DNA of 64,000 bases from Fredinandcohnia humi (GCF_001439915.1 NZ_LMBW01000014.1:1-64000); one strand, 5' to 3'; numbered from the stretch's first letter, positions 17,173 through 26,293 are shown. Made by a program: numbers and translations. Notes: generated by a model not told the origin, from the letters alone.

Positions 17173-18384
17173 TTAATTTACCTCTTCAAGAACTTTTTTG
17201 TATCCATGGAATTGATCAACATACTTGTAATCCTTATCTGTGCGATTTTCTAGAATCTTATCGCGAAGCAATTTTGTGATAGGGTTCGTTGTATGGATAA
17301 TTTCCCCCCAGTTTCTTGCACTTGTTTGGACATAAGTAGCGCGCGGGAGACGTTCTTTTTGGTATTCTACAAATGCTTTGCTATAATTATCGCCATGTTT
17401 TCTGACCATATCCGCTAGGTACCCAGCATCCTCTAATGCTTGACAAGCCCCTTGTGCCAAGTATTGAAGCATCGGGTGTGCAGCATCCCCCATCAGGGTA
17501 ATGTTCCCTTGTGTCCAGTTTTCAATTGGATTGCGATCATACATCGGCCATCTTCTTTGTCTTGAGATATAGGAAATAGCCGTCTTCACTCGGTCACATT
17601 TATCTTTAAAAAACTCATCCATTTCTTCTGGGGTTCCCCACTGATCCGTATGCTCAATTTCTTTTCTGTACTGGCTGCTTTTAAACACAACAACCTGGTT
17701 ATATAATTCCCCGCTTCTTACCGGATATTGGACAACGTGCATGTTAGGTCCAATAAACATATACACATCATCCGGGTCTCCTACATTCGCGTTCGCTACT
17801 TCTTCCATAGGTATGGCTCCACGGTAAGCGACATATTCAGAGCATACTGGCTGATCTTCAACAAATAGTTTACGAGTCTTCGACCAGATACCATCTGCAC
17901 CAATTACAGCTGAACCTGAAAAGGATTCTCCAGCAGCAGTAAATACTTCTACAGAATCTCCATTATCTGCTGCCGTTTTGATTTCTTGATTTGTCACAAG
18001 TTCGATCTTTGGATGCTCTTCACATGCATCAAGGAGGGCCTTATGAAGATCTGTCCGATGCAATACAATATACGGTGCACCGTATCTTTCTCGATATACT
18101 TGATCAATGTCAAGTGCGGATAATTCTTCACCTGTATACGCATCCATTAATACTAATCGTTTTGGAAATACGGCGTTTTCACTAATTTTATCCATGACAC
18201 CTAGTTTTTGTAAAACATTCGTTGCATTTGCCGCTAGCTGAATTCCAGCGCCTACTTCCCCGAATTCTGGCGCTTGTTCTAACACTTTTACATATTTATC
18301 AGCTTGGGCTAGTCCAAGTGCTGTTGCCAACCCGCCAATTCCTCCACCAACGATTATAATCGGATTTTGTTTGCTGTTTGTCAT
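17173..18384 (-). CDS. 3-hydroxybenzoate 6-hydroxylase (FAD-dependent)
   Basis: A 403-aa group A flavin monooxygenase resembling 3-hydroxybenzoate 6-monooxygenases (NagX/XlnD/RjHB6H type). Motifs: GGGIGGLATALGLA near the N terminus, GADGIWSKTR in the middle, and GDAAHPMLQYLAQGACQALED near residue 310. The Tyr/Gln-rich stretch around that motif is usual in this group. It would convert 3-hydroxybenzoate plus NADH and O2 to gentisate. It is the last gene of the gentisate operon, with GGAGAGG upstream of its ATG. Placement beside gentisate dioxygenase makes this function likely; salicylate 5-hydroxylation is a different enzyme type. Confidence 0.9.
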   Translation of the reverse strand: MTNSKQNPIIIVGGGIGGLATALGLAQADKYVKVLEQAPEFGEVGAGIQLAANATNVLQKLGVMDKISENAVFPKRLVLMDAYTGEELSALDIDQVYRERYGAPYIVLHRTDLHKALLDACEEHPKIELVTNQEIKTAADNGDSVEVFTAAGESFSGSAVIGADGIWSKTRKLFVEDQPVCSEYVAYRGAIPMEEVANANVGDPDDVYMFIGPNMHVVQYPVRSGELYNQVVVFKSSQYRKEIEHTDQWGTPEEMDEFFKDKCDRVKTAISYISRQRRWPMYDRNPIENWTQGNITLMGDAAHPMLQYLAQGACQALEDAGYLADMVRKHGDNYSKAFVEYQKERLPRATYVQTSARNWGEIIHTTNPITKLLRDKILENRTDKDYKYVDQFHGYKKVLEEVN

Positions 18385-18450
18385 TTTTGTCCTCTCCTAA
18401 CTAGTGAAATATGTAGGGAAACAACAAATTGTTTCCCCTTTAAAAAGTCA

Positions 18451-19563
18451 TTATCTAAAATCCGGTTTGAATTCTCCAGTAACCGTTTGATGTCCATTGT
18501 TTTTCTCATATTGTTCTTCTCGTTCCAGTTCAAAGCGGTCCATAATTGGAAGGTCATTAACCGAGAATAGGTAAGAATCTTCCGCAGAAACATGTTCATA
18601 CCATGCCCAGTTTGGCACAACGAAATAGTCGCCTGCTTTCCAATCAAAACGAACACCATTAATAATCGTATATCCAGATCCTTTGTACGCATGATAAATG
18701 GTTGAATGCGTATGACGAAGTGATTTCGTGTTGAATCCTTTTGGGAGGAACTGCATCCGTGTACCCATAGTTGGATTTGCGGATTTTCCAGTAGTTGGGT
18801 TAATATAATCCACCGCGAATCCATGGTTTGGATTTGGATCAAATTCCATTAACCCTTTAATCGCATCAACGGTACGACTCCATTTATAGTTTGCTAGTGG
18901 TGCAACATCATATTTTTCATCACCAACCGGACGAACCATTCCGCCTCTATATCGTTTTTCGGAGAAGTTGTCAGGTACATTCGGTTGTTGTAAACCATCT
19001 GCATATGGTTCAAAGAATGTACCACCAAGATTGTAAATCGTCGGGATATCAAGTGCATCCATCCAAATCATTCGTTTATCGCCAACATGCCCATGTCCAT
19101 GCCATAGATTTTTTGGCGTAATGAGGAAATCGCCTTCTTCCATGAAGATTCGTTCCCCCTGAACAATCGTATAAGCGCCTTCCCCTTCTGTAATAAAACG
19201 AAGCGCACTTTGTGTATGACGATGTGAAGGAGCCTCTTCTCCTGGTAAAAGAAGCTGTACGGCAGCATATAAAGTTTGAGTAGTCGAAACATGCCCCCAA
19301 GGCTGACGGTAAGTTAAACCAGGGTTTTGAAAATAGATGGCGCGACGTTCCCCACCGCGTTCTGGTGTAAATATTTCAGCTGCTTCCATTAACTTTTTTT
19401 CTAGTAATTCCCCTGTCCATAAATACGCTTGTGCATGAGGTTCTGGAGTTTTATTCATAACTTCTGGAATCGCTTCCCATAATGGTCCAAGATTGTACTG
19501 CTGAATGTCCTTCGTAAAATCCTTTACATCTTGATCTTTAAGGTAACCTGCTTTTTCAGCCAT
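18451..19563 (-). CDS. gentisate 1,2-dioxygenase
   Basis: A 370-aa bicupin ring-cleavage dioxygenase. The first cupin carries the Fe(II) ligands H114 and H116 (PSHRHTQSALRF) and H155 (NLWHGHGH). The second cupin (about residues 270-340) is conserved in shape and has 'HSTIYHAYKGSGYT'. Gentisate is opened to maleylpyruvate using O2, without an external reductant. The start follows GGAGAGG. It lies between the hydroxylase and the DinB-fold gene with short gaps, consistent with one transcript. Confidence 0.95.
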   Translation of the reverse strand: MAEKAGYLKDQDVKDFTKDIQQYNLGPLWEAIPEVMNKTPEPHAQAYLWTGELLEKKLMEAAEIFTPERGGERRAIYFQNPGLTYRQPWGHVSTTQTLYAAVQLLLPGEEAPSHRHTQSALRFITEGEGAYTIVQGERIFMEEGDFLITPKNLWHGHGHVGDKRMIWMDALDIPTIYNLGGTFFEPYADGLQQPNVPDNFSEKRYRGGMVRPVGDEKYDVAPLANYKWSRTVDAIKGLMEFDPNPNHGFAVDYINPTTGKSANPTMGTRMQFLPKGFNTKSLRHTHSTIYHAYKGSGYTIINGVRFDWKAGDYFVVPNWAWYEHVSAEDSYLFSVNDLPIMDRFELEREEQYEKNNGHQTVTGEFKPDFR

Positions 19564-19590
19564 TTTAAACCTCTCCTTTATTTATTATTA

Positions 19591-20085
19591 TTAAGAACTT
19601 TTAGTGCTTAACTTGGAAAGATTGCGCTCGATCTGACCTTCATGTTTGTTCACATGTCCATCGATTAAATGCTCAATAATAAATGACAGCGGTTTCGTTC
19701 CGAAGTTTGGATTGACACTTGCAGCTTCTGCCGAGAGCTGTTCCTCGGTCAAATTTTCAATTCCAGCTTGAACGGTCCCTTTGATTTTTTCAAGCTCCTT
19801 CACCATTTCATTTACAGAAATGGCGTCAACAGTTTCAGGCTTCACTGCTTCCAAACGCGGCTCGTGAAGATGGTTTCTGCCCCATTCTTTTCCAGGTGTT
19901 TCTACAAGCTGCCCGATTTCGTCCACCCAATAAGGTAATGCTTCAACAATATGGGCGATAATCTGCATGATTGACCATTCATCTTTTGTTGGCTGCCAAC
20001 GAATTGTCTCTTCAGATAAGCCATTCACTGTCTCTATAATTCGATCAATCGACTCATTAACGGAAGTGATATATTTTTGTGTCAT
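19591..20085 (-). CDS. DinB/YfiT-fold protein, probable thiol-dependent maleylpyruvate isomerase
   Basis: A 164-aa four-helix-bundle protein of the DinB superfamily. The metal-binding His triad is visible: H45 (IIAHIVEA), H144 and H148 (GHVNKHEG). Mycothiol-dependent maleylpyruvate isomerase of actinobacteria has this fold, and Bacillus members use bacillithiol. It sits exactly where the isomerase belongs, between gentisate dioxygenase and fumarylpyruvate hydrolase, and no GST-type isomerase is nearby. I infer a bacillithiol-dependent isomerase. The start at 20085 follows GGAGTAGG and comes 5 nt after the FAH-gene stop; a longer frame overlapping that gene is unlikely. Confidence 0.85.
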   Translation of the reverse strand: MTQKYITSVNESIDRIIETVNGLSEETIRWQPTKDEWSIMQIIAHIVEALPYWVDEIGQLVETPGKEWGRNHLHEPRLEAVKPETVDAISVNEMVKELEKIKGTVQAGIENLTEEQLSAEAASVNPNFGTKPLSFIIEHLIDGHVNKHEGQIERNLSKLSTKSS

Positions 20086-20090
20086 ATTTC

Positions 20091-21035
20091 CTACTCCTCT
20101 CTCGTTTTCCTTACCGTGTTTTCTAACACACCGACTTGCTCGATTTCTACGCGCACAACATCGCCGTCTTTTAACCAAACTTGGGGTTCCATTGCTTGAA
20201 TGACGCCTCCAGGAGTTCCGGTTATAATGAGATCGCCTGGCTCTAACGTTACTAGTTGAGATAAAAAGGACACTAATTTTTTCACTGTAAACACTTGGTT
20301 AGCTGTGTTTGTACGTTGACGCTCTTCACCGTTAACCGTTAGTACCATTTCTAAGCTTTGCGGATCCTTGATTTCATCTGCGGTAACCAACCATGGGCCA
20401 AGTGGTAAACTGCCATCCACTGTTTTACCTTGTAGCCATTGCAGGGTGCGTCGTTGAACATCACGGTATGTAACATCATTTGCTACGGAATAGCCCGCAA
20501 CATAATCAAGTGCATCTTCTTCCGAAATATTTTTCGCACGCTTTCCGATAACAAATGCGAATTCCGCTTCATAATCCAGCTGTTCTGAAATAGGATGGAA
20601 TGGAATATCATCCTGTGGACCTGTAATGGCATTCGCAAACTTTGCAAAAAGAACCGGATGTGTTGGAATCTGACGCCCCATCTCTAAAATATGTTCGCGG
20701 TAGTTATGTCCAACTGCGAAAATTTTCCCGGGTTTTGTTAATGGTGCCTCAATTCTAACTTCTTCCTTGTTAAAAATAAGTTGGTGCGTATATGTATCCG
20801 GATTCTCTAATGCATAGTTGACTGCATTCCTTGCCATTTCAATACTTTCTTTACCTCCCTGTAAAAACGCTTCCATTCCAGATGGTACATATGCCTCTGC
20901 AATTTCCTTAAATCGATACTTTCCTTCACTTTGTAATTGAGCTTGATAAGCGTAATTAAGATCAATTACTTTATTGTCGTCAATCATTGCCCCAATTCTA
21001 GAAAAACCGCCTGTAGTAAAAGTAATAAGTTTCAT
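20091..21035 (-). CDS. fumarylacetoacetate hydrolase family protein, probable fumarylpyruvate hydrolase
   Basis: A 314-aa FAH-superfamily enzyme. The C-terminal catalytic domain has GHNYREHI, the acidic metal ligands in 'DYEAEFAFVIGKRAKN', VTYRDVQRRTLQW and the closing 'LEPGDLIITGTPGGV'. In gentisate pathways this family splits fumarylpyruvate to fumarate and pyruvate. It is the first gene of the operon with GGGAG upstream of its ATG; the 253-bp gap to the divergent IclR gene holds the promoters. Maleylpyruvate hydrolysis without isomerisation is an alternative. Confidence 0.9.
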   Translation of the reverse strand: MKLITFTTGGFSRIGAMIDDNKVIDLNYAYQAQLQSEGKYRFKEIAEAYVPSGMEAFLQGGKESIEMARNAVNYALENPDTYTHQLIFNKEEVRIEAPLTKPGKIFAVGHNYREHILEMGRQIPTHPVLFAKFANAITGPQDDIPFHPISEQLDYEAEFAFVIGKRAKNISEEDALDYVAGYSVANDVTYRDVQRRTLQWLQGKTVDGSLPLGPWLVTADEIKDPQSLEMVLTVNGEERQRTNTANQVFTVKKLVSFLSQLVTLEPGDLIITGTPGGVIQAMEPQVWLKDGDVVRVEIEQVGVLENTVRKTREE

Positions 21036-21288
21036 CGTATTCTCCCTTTTGTTAAAATTTTTTGGTTCATTTTCTTATATGAACATTTCCACGCTAATAA
21101 TGTTAAAAATTGAGCGCCTTGATACACAGTAAAGCCACCACCACTTAAAATAAATTCCACTATTGTGATAATGAGTTATACTATATATAATAATTATATG
21201 TCAGAATATTTATTAAAGTCAATGTCAAAATTATTTAAATTGGTTAATTTTACTGATAAATGAAGAATAATGAACGAGGAGAATATAT

Positions 21289-22023
21289 ATGGAAACGAAA
21301 AAAAGTAGAGATACCATCCAATCATTAAGCATTGGAATTTCAATTTTAGATGCGATGGCAAAAGCGAGAAGACCGCTCTCGATTGCAGAAATACAAGAAG
21401 AGACGAACATAACAAAAAGCAATTTATATAAATATATCAATACCCTTGTCCAGGATGATTTAATTTTTCGGGATCAGAATAGTGGAATGTATCACTTAGG
21501 TTCAAAATTAATTCAATACGGAATGACAGCCATGGGGAATCAAGATGTCCTAGCGATCATTTCACCTTATTTGCAATCGATTAGTGAACACACGAACAAT
21601 ACGGCACTCTTTTCTGTACCAACATTTAATGGTCCTGTGGCTACAAAAATCACCCGCTCCAATCAGATCTTAAATATTGGCGCCGAGATTGGAACGCTGC
21701 TTCCGCCAAATTCTGCGGCCGGAAAGATTTTCAATCTATTTGCAGAGCCGCATAAGATAAAGATTTGGAAAGAAAGTTTTGATTCTGCCATCATTCATGA
21801 TCCAGCTGAAATCGAAATGATACAGAAAGAAAAAATTGCGTTTGCAAAGGAACCTTTAATATCTGAAGTGTCATCCATCGCTCTACCCATTTTGAATTAT
21901 ATCAATGAGCTAATCGGGATTATTACCATTGTCGGTTTTTCATCCGAAATCCCAGAAACAATTGAAGACACACAAAGTAAATTCCTGCAAAAAATGCAGG
22001 TGGAAATATCGAAGAATTTCTGA
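21289..22023 (+). CDS. IclR-family transcriptional regulator of the gentisate operon
   Basis: A 244-aa IclR protein. The N-terminal winged HTH (ISILDAMAKARRPLSIAEI and 'NITKSNLYKYINTLVQDDLI') is followed by the IclR effector domain with the 'LPPNSAAGKIFNLF' segment. IclR regulators often sense aromatic acids and control divergent catabolic genes. GAGGAG lies 8 nt before the ATG. It is divergent from the gentisate operon, which it most likely controls with gentisate or 3-hydroxybenzoate as effector (inference). Confidence 0.9.
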   Translation: METKKSRDTIQSLSIGISILDAMAKARRPLSIAEIQEETNITKSNLYKYINTLVQDDLIFRDQNSGMYHLGSKLIQYGMTAMGNQDVLAIISPYLQSISEHTNNTALFSVPTFNGPVATKITRSNQILNIGAEIGTLLPPNSAAGKIFNLFAEPHKIKIWKESFDSAIIHDPAEIEMIQKEKIAFAKEPLISEVSSIALPILNYINELIGIITIVGFSSEIPETIEDTQSKFLQKMQVEISKNF

Positions 22024-22085
22024 ATGGCTTTTGCCAAGGGGAAAACTTATATTAAATAAAAAACATGTGGTAGTTGATTATAGGG

Positions 22086-22136
22086 AAAATTAGCTTCATC
22101 TTGGTCCCAGCGGAGACTTTGATGAAGCTAATTTTT
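22086..22136. terminator. bidirectional intrinsic terminator
   Basis: A 15-bp stem (22086-22100 with 22121-22135) encloses a 20-nt loop. T-rich tails follow on the plus strand and A-rich ones precede it. It separates the convergent IclR gene and the ABM-domain gene. Confidence 0.85.
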
Positions 22137-22145
22137 ATGAAGTAA

Positions 22146-22433
22146 TTAGATTAGTTCCTTATAAATGTTAAGTTCTGTACTTTCTCGAAATTTTCTTAGC
22201 TCAGGTACAATTTCTACCACATGCTTACTTTTATCATGTTGTTTTAAAGCCTCTTCATCTTCCCATTCCTCAAGCATCGAAATGATAGTTGGATCATTAA
22301 TATCTTGATTAAGCGTATACGTGATGCATCCTATTTCATTTCGGGTTTCTGTCACAACTTTTCGAGCTAGCGTTAAATATTCCTCAATATTTATTTCTGG
22401 CTTTAGTTTGATTTTACAAACACATTTAATCAT
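22146..22433 (-). CDS. antibiotic-biosynthesis-monooxygenase (ABM) domain protein, YgiN-like
   Basis: A 95-aa dimeric ferredoxin-like protein of the ABM/YgiN family. The beta strand 'CVCKIKLKPE', 'GCITYTLNQDINDPT' and the 'MLEEWEDEEALKQHDKSKH' signature are typical. Relatives include quinol monooxygenase and heme- or quinone-related enzymes. It stands alone, convergent with the IclR gene. Its position beside a gentisate operon might mean quinol/quinone handling, but that is speculative. Confidence 0.8.
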   Translation of the reverse strand: MIKCVCKIKLKPEINIEEYLTLARKVVTETRNEIGCITYTLNQDINDPTIISMLEEWEDEEALKQHDKSKHVVEIVPELRKFRESTELNIYKELI

Positions 22434-22628
22434 ATCTTGAGCTCCTTTTTATTTAATGTTGGGAATTAAAAACTTCTCAATTATATTTAGTATAACTACC
22501 AAACAATATGGATGCTATCAAAATTTTCGGGAATTTCTTAAGAAAAAAACACTGTGTCTAAAAGAAAATGATTGGCATATTAAAGTCGATTCAATTAATA
22601 TAAGTATTATCAAAAAAGTTAAGAAAAA

Positions 22629-22655
22629 AGTAACCTTTCAATTAGGCTACTGTGC
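22629..22655 (+). other. leader hairpin upstream of ddh
   Basis: AGTAACCT and AGGCTACT pair across a 7-nt loop with one mismatch, about 50 bp before the ddh start. No lysine-riboswitch core could be recognised in this 269-nt gap (22434-22702), and the frame at 22456-22674 has no usable ribosome binding site and looks spurious. Confidence 0.3.
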
Positions 22656-22702
22656 ATTAACAGAATTTTTTTGAGAGTAATTGAGGTAAAGGAGAAATGT
22701 AT

Positions 22703-23683
22703 ATGAGCAACAAAATTAGACTGGGTATCGTAGGTTACGGTAATCTTGGAAAAGGTGCAATTAAGGCTATTAAACAATCTCCTGACATGGAATTAGTAGC
22801 AGTTTTTACAAGAAGAGCTCCCGAAAGCCTAAAGCTTGAGGATGCGAATGTAAAAGCTGAACATATTGCAAATGCAAGTGATTATCAAGGTAAAATTGAT
22901 GTTATGCTTCTTTGCGGAGGGTCTGCTACAGATCTGCCTGAACAAACACCACACTTTGCAAGCATGTTCAATACGGTAGATAGTTTCGATACACACGCAA
23001 AGATTCCTGAATTTTACCAAGCTGTAAACGAGGCTGCAAAAAATACAACAGCTATTATCTCGGTAGGCTGGGATCCTGGTCTATTCTCAATCAACCGTGT
23101 AATGGCGGATGCGATTTTACCAAATGGTGAAAATTATACATTCTGGGGCAAAGGTCTAAGCCAAGGTCACTCTGATGCAGTTAGACGTGTGGAAGGTGTT
23201 AAAAACGGTGTCCAATATACCATTCCTTCTGAGGATGCAATGGATAAAGTTCGCAGTGGTTCAAATCCAGAACTAACTACTGCAGAAAAGCACCGTCGTG
23301 TCTGCTATATTGTGGCAGAAGAAGGCGCAGACAAAGCTGCTATTGAAAATGAAATTAAAACAATGCCAAACTACTTCGCTGACTATGATACAGAAGTGAA
23401 CTTTATTTCTGAAGAGGAATTAAATCGTGACCACTCTAAGGCTCCTCATGGCGGGTTTGTGATTCGCGGTGGAAAAACAGGTGAAGACACCACACAAATT
23501 TACGAATTCTCTTTAAAACTAGATAGCAACCCTGAGTTTACCTCAGCTGTATTAGTCGCATATGCAAGAGCCGCATATCGTCTAAGCCAAGAAAAGCAGT
23601 TTGGTGCAAAAACTGTATTCGATGTTGCTCCAAGCTATATCAGCCCAAAATCACCAGAGCAATTAAGAAAAGATTATCTATAA
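22703..23683 (+). CDS. ddh: meso-diaminopimelate D-dehydrogenase
   Basis: A 326-aa NADP-dependent dehydrogenase, the usual length. The N-terminal Rossmann motif GIVGYGNLGKGA, CGGSATDLPEQ, 'VDSFDTHAKIPEFYQAVNEAAK' and 'SVGWDPGLFS' match the Ddh family. The enzyme makes meso-DAP in one step from tetrahydrodipicolinate, for lysine and cell wall, or runs in reverse on D-amino acids. The start at 22703 has AAAGGAG 8 nt upstream; an ATG six nt earlier is too close. It forms a single-gene unit with its own terminator. In Bacillaceae ddh is patchily distributed, so it may supplement the acetylase route. Confidence 0.92.
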   Translation: MSNKIRLGIVGYGNLGKGAIKAIKQSPDMELVAVFTRRAPESLKLEDANVKAEHIANASDYQGKIDVMLLCGGSATDLPEQTPHFASMFNTVDSFDTHAKIPEFYQAVNEAAKNTTAIISVGWDPGLFSINRVMADAILPNGENYTFWGKGLSQGHSDAVRRVEGVKNGVQYTIPSEDAMDKVRSGSNPELTTAEKHRRVCYIVAEEGADKAAIENEIKTMPNYFADYDTEVNFISEEELNRDHSKAPHGGFVIRGGKTGEDTTQIYEFSLKLDSNPEFTSAVLVAYARAAYRLSQEKQFGAKTVFDVAPSYISPKSPEQLRKDYL

Positions 23684-23692
23684 GAATGAACG

Positions 23693-23725
23693 AAAAATCA
23701 CTCACAATCCAGCGAGTGATTTTTT
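23693..23725 (+). terminator. intrinsic terminator of ddh
   Basis: An 11-bp stem (23693-23703 with 23714-23724), 10-nt loop and a T-rich tail, 10 nt after the ddh stop. Confidence 0.85.
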
Positions 23726-23926
23726 GTTTTTTAATTACCCTTCATCACCTATGTTCGCTTTAAACTCACCGAAAGTGTATATTTCTTTATCACAATCCCT
23801 ATGATTCCATTAAAACATTAACATTCATATGTATTCCATTTAAAATATTTCGTTATTTGCTCTTGTGCAACTATCATTTTTTATTTATGATTATTATGTT
23901 GTTAAATTTCGCGTAGGAGGATTAAC

Positions 23927-24607
23927 ATGAAGCTAACTTACAAAGGTAAAACAAAAGATGTCTATGAATTGCAGGACGGAAATTACTTACTTCAATTTAA
24001 AGACGATGTAACAGGTGTCGATGGTGTTTTTGATCCTGGTGCAAATACAGTTGGGTTAACCATTGAAGGTGCAGGGCGCGCTGGGTTGAAATTAACGAAA
24101 TACTTTTTCGAAATCTTAAATGAAAAAGGGGTTCCAACTCACTATCTTGACGCTGATATCGAACAAGCAACCATGACAGTAAAACCGGCTGAAGTGTTTG
24201 GTAAAGGACTTGAAGTCATTTGCCGATATCGTGCTGTAGGTAGCTTTCTGCGCCGATATGGCTTATATGCGGAAGAAGGACAAGCCCTGGATGCTTTTGT
24301 TGAAGTGACCTTAAAAGATGACGGCCGAGAAGATCCTCCAATCAGTGAAGACGCTTTGGACATGCTCGGCATCTTGTCTAAAGAAGAATATCAAGTATTA
24401 AAAGAACTTACCGTGCAAATCGGGGGTATCGTCAAAGATGAACTCGCGAAAAAGGGCATTGACCTATATGATATCAAATTCGAATTCGGACGTACTGGCG
24501 AGAACGGACAAATCGTTCTAATCGATGAAATCTCTGGCGGAAACATGCGCGCCTACAAAAACGGAGAATACATCGAACCATTAGAATTAGAAAAAATGTT
24601 TTTGTAA
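23927..24607 (+). CDS. SAICAR synthetase-like protein (orphan PurC paralogue)
   Basis: A 226-aa member of the SAICAR synthetase family. The N-terminal 'YKGKTKDVYEL', central 'VICRYRAVGSFLRRYG', 'DPPIS' and 'DIKFEFG...LIDEISGGNMR' segments follow the PurC pattern. PurC joins CAIR and aspartate with ATP in purine synthesis. The gene is not beside any pur gene and the 'DEISGGNMR' end differs from the usual 'DEISPDS/TCR', so it may be a paralogue with another amino-acid or acceptor substrate. GGAGG lies before the ATG. A single-gene unit. Confidence 0.82.
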   Translation: MKLTYKGKTKDVYELQDGNYLLQFKDDVTGVDGVFDPGANTVGLTIEGAGRAGLKLTKYFFEILNEKGVPTHYLDADIEQATMTVKPAEVFGKGLEVICRYRAVGSFLRRYGLYAEEGQALDAFVEVTLKDDGREDPPISEDALDMLGILSKEEYQVLKELTVQIGGIVKDELAKKGIDLYDIKFEFGRTGENGQIVLIDEISGGNMRAYKNGEYIEPLELEKMFL

Positions 24608-24760
24608 TGAGTCTGAGGGACCAAGTACCTTGTCCCGAACTATTATTCTCAGCCTAGATATAAATTGGTAAAGAATTATTAAGTACATGTATGAACCTTT
24701 TATCATAATTAAATTTAAGAAAAGGAAACCGTTCATTAGATGCTAAAGTGAGTTAGATAG

Positions 24761-24946
24761 TTAAGCGGAGAAATTTCTCTTAATTGGGAAATAGCACTGA
24801 AAATAGCGTCAATAGACGGAAAGATTCCGACTATTGACCTCAAAAAACGTGAAAATGGGTATTTTGCTTTGCTTAATCGGAAAATCTCCGCTTAAATAGT
24901 CCGAACCGGGCACTATTCTACAGTCTAACCGGAAAATTTCCGCTTA
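24761..24946. repeat. composite intergenic repeat with three TAAGCGGAGA-type arms
   Basis: The motif TAAGCGGARATTTTCCG occurs at 24761-24785 (diverged), inverted at 24873-24895 and again inverted at 24926-24946. Between them GTCAATAG (24808-24815) pairs with CTATTGAC (24831-24838). The element fills the gap between the PurC-like and FAD-oxidoreductase genes (24608-25037), which has no coding content. It resembles dispersed non-coding repeats of Bacillus genomes. Confidence 0.6.
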
Positions 24947-25037
24947 TTTTAATTATCACTGTTTACTCAATTAAGGATAGACTTCAAAATAACAATTCAA
25001 CCTCACTTTTGGTAAAGCACTATAGGTTATTGATACT

Positions 25038-26216
25038 TCAAGGCACAGGTGCCTTTACAAAACGATCATATCGTAATGGATCTACGGGGATAATCGTTTC
25101 CTCTTTTTCACGAATTAACTCCTCTACCAATTTCCCTGTGACTGTAGCCAAACTGATTCCATCCCCTTCATGTCCCGCTGCAATATAGAATCCTGGAACT
25201 TTCTCCACTGCGGAGATAATCGGTAAATGGTCTGCTGTCCAAGGTCTGAAACCAGTATAGGTTCGAATCATGTTAAAGTCGTTTATTTTAGGGAAGAACC
25301 GGAGTGCTCTTTTTGCCATTGTTTCCACAACATGAATATCAACTCTTCCATCATACCCCACAAATTGACGGCTACTGCCAAGCAAGAAATTTTGACTTTC
25401 CGTCGGTTCTAATACTAATGCAACTCCATGTTCCTTCGTTTGTGCGTCTACTTTACGTTCACGACCAAATTTATTCATTAAATAGCCAAACTCCATCACA
25501 TTTCGCATCATAATTGGTTGCTGCCTTGCCCCTACAAGAATATGGCCTTTTCTCGGGATTATTGGTATATCAATATCAAGCATTTTCCCAATAAAAGGAG
25601 CCCATACACCAGCGGCGTTGACTACCTTTTTTGCAGTAAATGTTCCGTTTGTTGTTTCAATTGAAAAATCTTCTTTTTTCGTAATGGCAATAACTTCTGA
25701 GTGTGTACGCAGTTTCAATCCATATTGCTTTGCTTTATCAATTAAGGAATAGCAAAATAAATAGGGATTAATCAGTGAATCTGTTTCACATACCAATCCC
25801 CCTGGAATATCATCAGCAAAAAATGGCGATTCCTGACGTATATCCGTTGGGTCAAGAACATTAAATTTCAATCCCGCTTTACTTTGCGTCTCAACCCATT
25901 TTGTTGCGGCTTCCATTTCTTCATCATTATCACAAACGAGTATACTCCCTAGTGCACGATATTCGAATGGTAAATCGAGCTCCCCATGCAAATCAACAAT
26001 TAGTTCCTGACTCACCAACGACATTTGGCTATCAAACCCCGGATCCTTATCGACGATGGTGACATTCCCATCACACTTGGAAGATGTGCCACTTACGAGA
26101 TCCCCTTTTTCAATTAACATACAATCTATTCCAGCCTTCGAAACATAGTATGCAATTGCGCAACCAACAATCCCACCGCCTATTATGGCTACTTCTGTGT
26201 GATTACTCATATTCAT
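25038..26216 (-). CDS. FAD-dependent D-amino-acid/glycine oxidase-family dehydrogenase subunit
   Basis: A 392-aa DAO-family flavoprotein. The N-terminal FAD motif IGGGIVGCAIAYYVSKAG, 'GDLVSGTSSKCDGN', 'VNAAGVWAP' and the C-terminal 'IAAGHEGDGISLATVTGKL' are characteristic. Together with the three upstream iron-sulfur/FAD proteins it resembles the catalytic beta subunit of multi-subunit D-amino-acid, D-hydroxyproline or opine dehydrogenases (HcnC/OoxB type). It is the last gene of this operon, 77 nt after the OoxA/HcnB-like gene. The substrate is not proven; the D-aminotransferase in the cluster suggests a D-amino acid. Confidence 0.88.
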   Translation of the reverse strand: MNMSNHTEVAIIGGGIVGCAIAYYVSKAGIDCMLIEKGDLVSGTSSKCDGNVTIVDKDPGFDSQMSLVSQELIVDLHGELDLPFEYRALGSILVCDNDEEMEAATKWVETQSKAGLKFNVLDPTDIRQESPFFADDIPGGLVCETDSLINPYLFCYSLIDKAKQYGLKLRTHSEVIAITKKEDFSIETTNGTFTAKKVVNAAGVWAPFIGKMLDIDIPIIPRKGHILVGARQQPIMMRNVMEFGYLMNKFGRERKVDAQTKEHGVALVLEPTESQNFLLGSSRQFVGYDGRVDIHVVETMAKRALRFFPKINDFNMIRTYTGFRPWTADHLPIISAVEKVPGFYIAAGHEGDGISLATVTGKLVEELIREKEETIIPVDPLRYDRFVKAPVP

Positions 26217-26293
26217 ATCTAGGATCCCCCCTGTTTTTTTACCTAAAATACTAGAAAAGGAGAAAACACATTTTCTCTGTTTTCGGATAAATT

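Noticed and set aside
18381-18842. 153-codon frame overlapping gentisate dioxygenase
   Set aside because: Shadow frame of a well-supported gene on the same strand.
22456-22674. A 72-codon plus-strand frame before ddh
   Set aside because: No ribosome binding site, lysine-rich low-complexity composition and no recognisable homology; treated as leader region.
22434-22702. Possible lysine riboswitch before ddh
   Set aside because: A single hairpin is visible, but the conserved L-box core elements could not be found.
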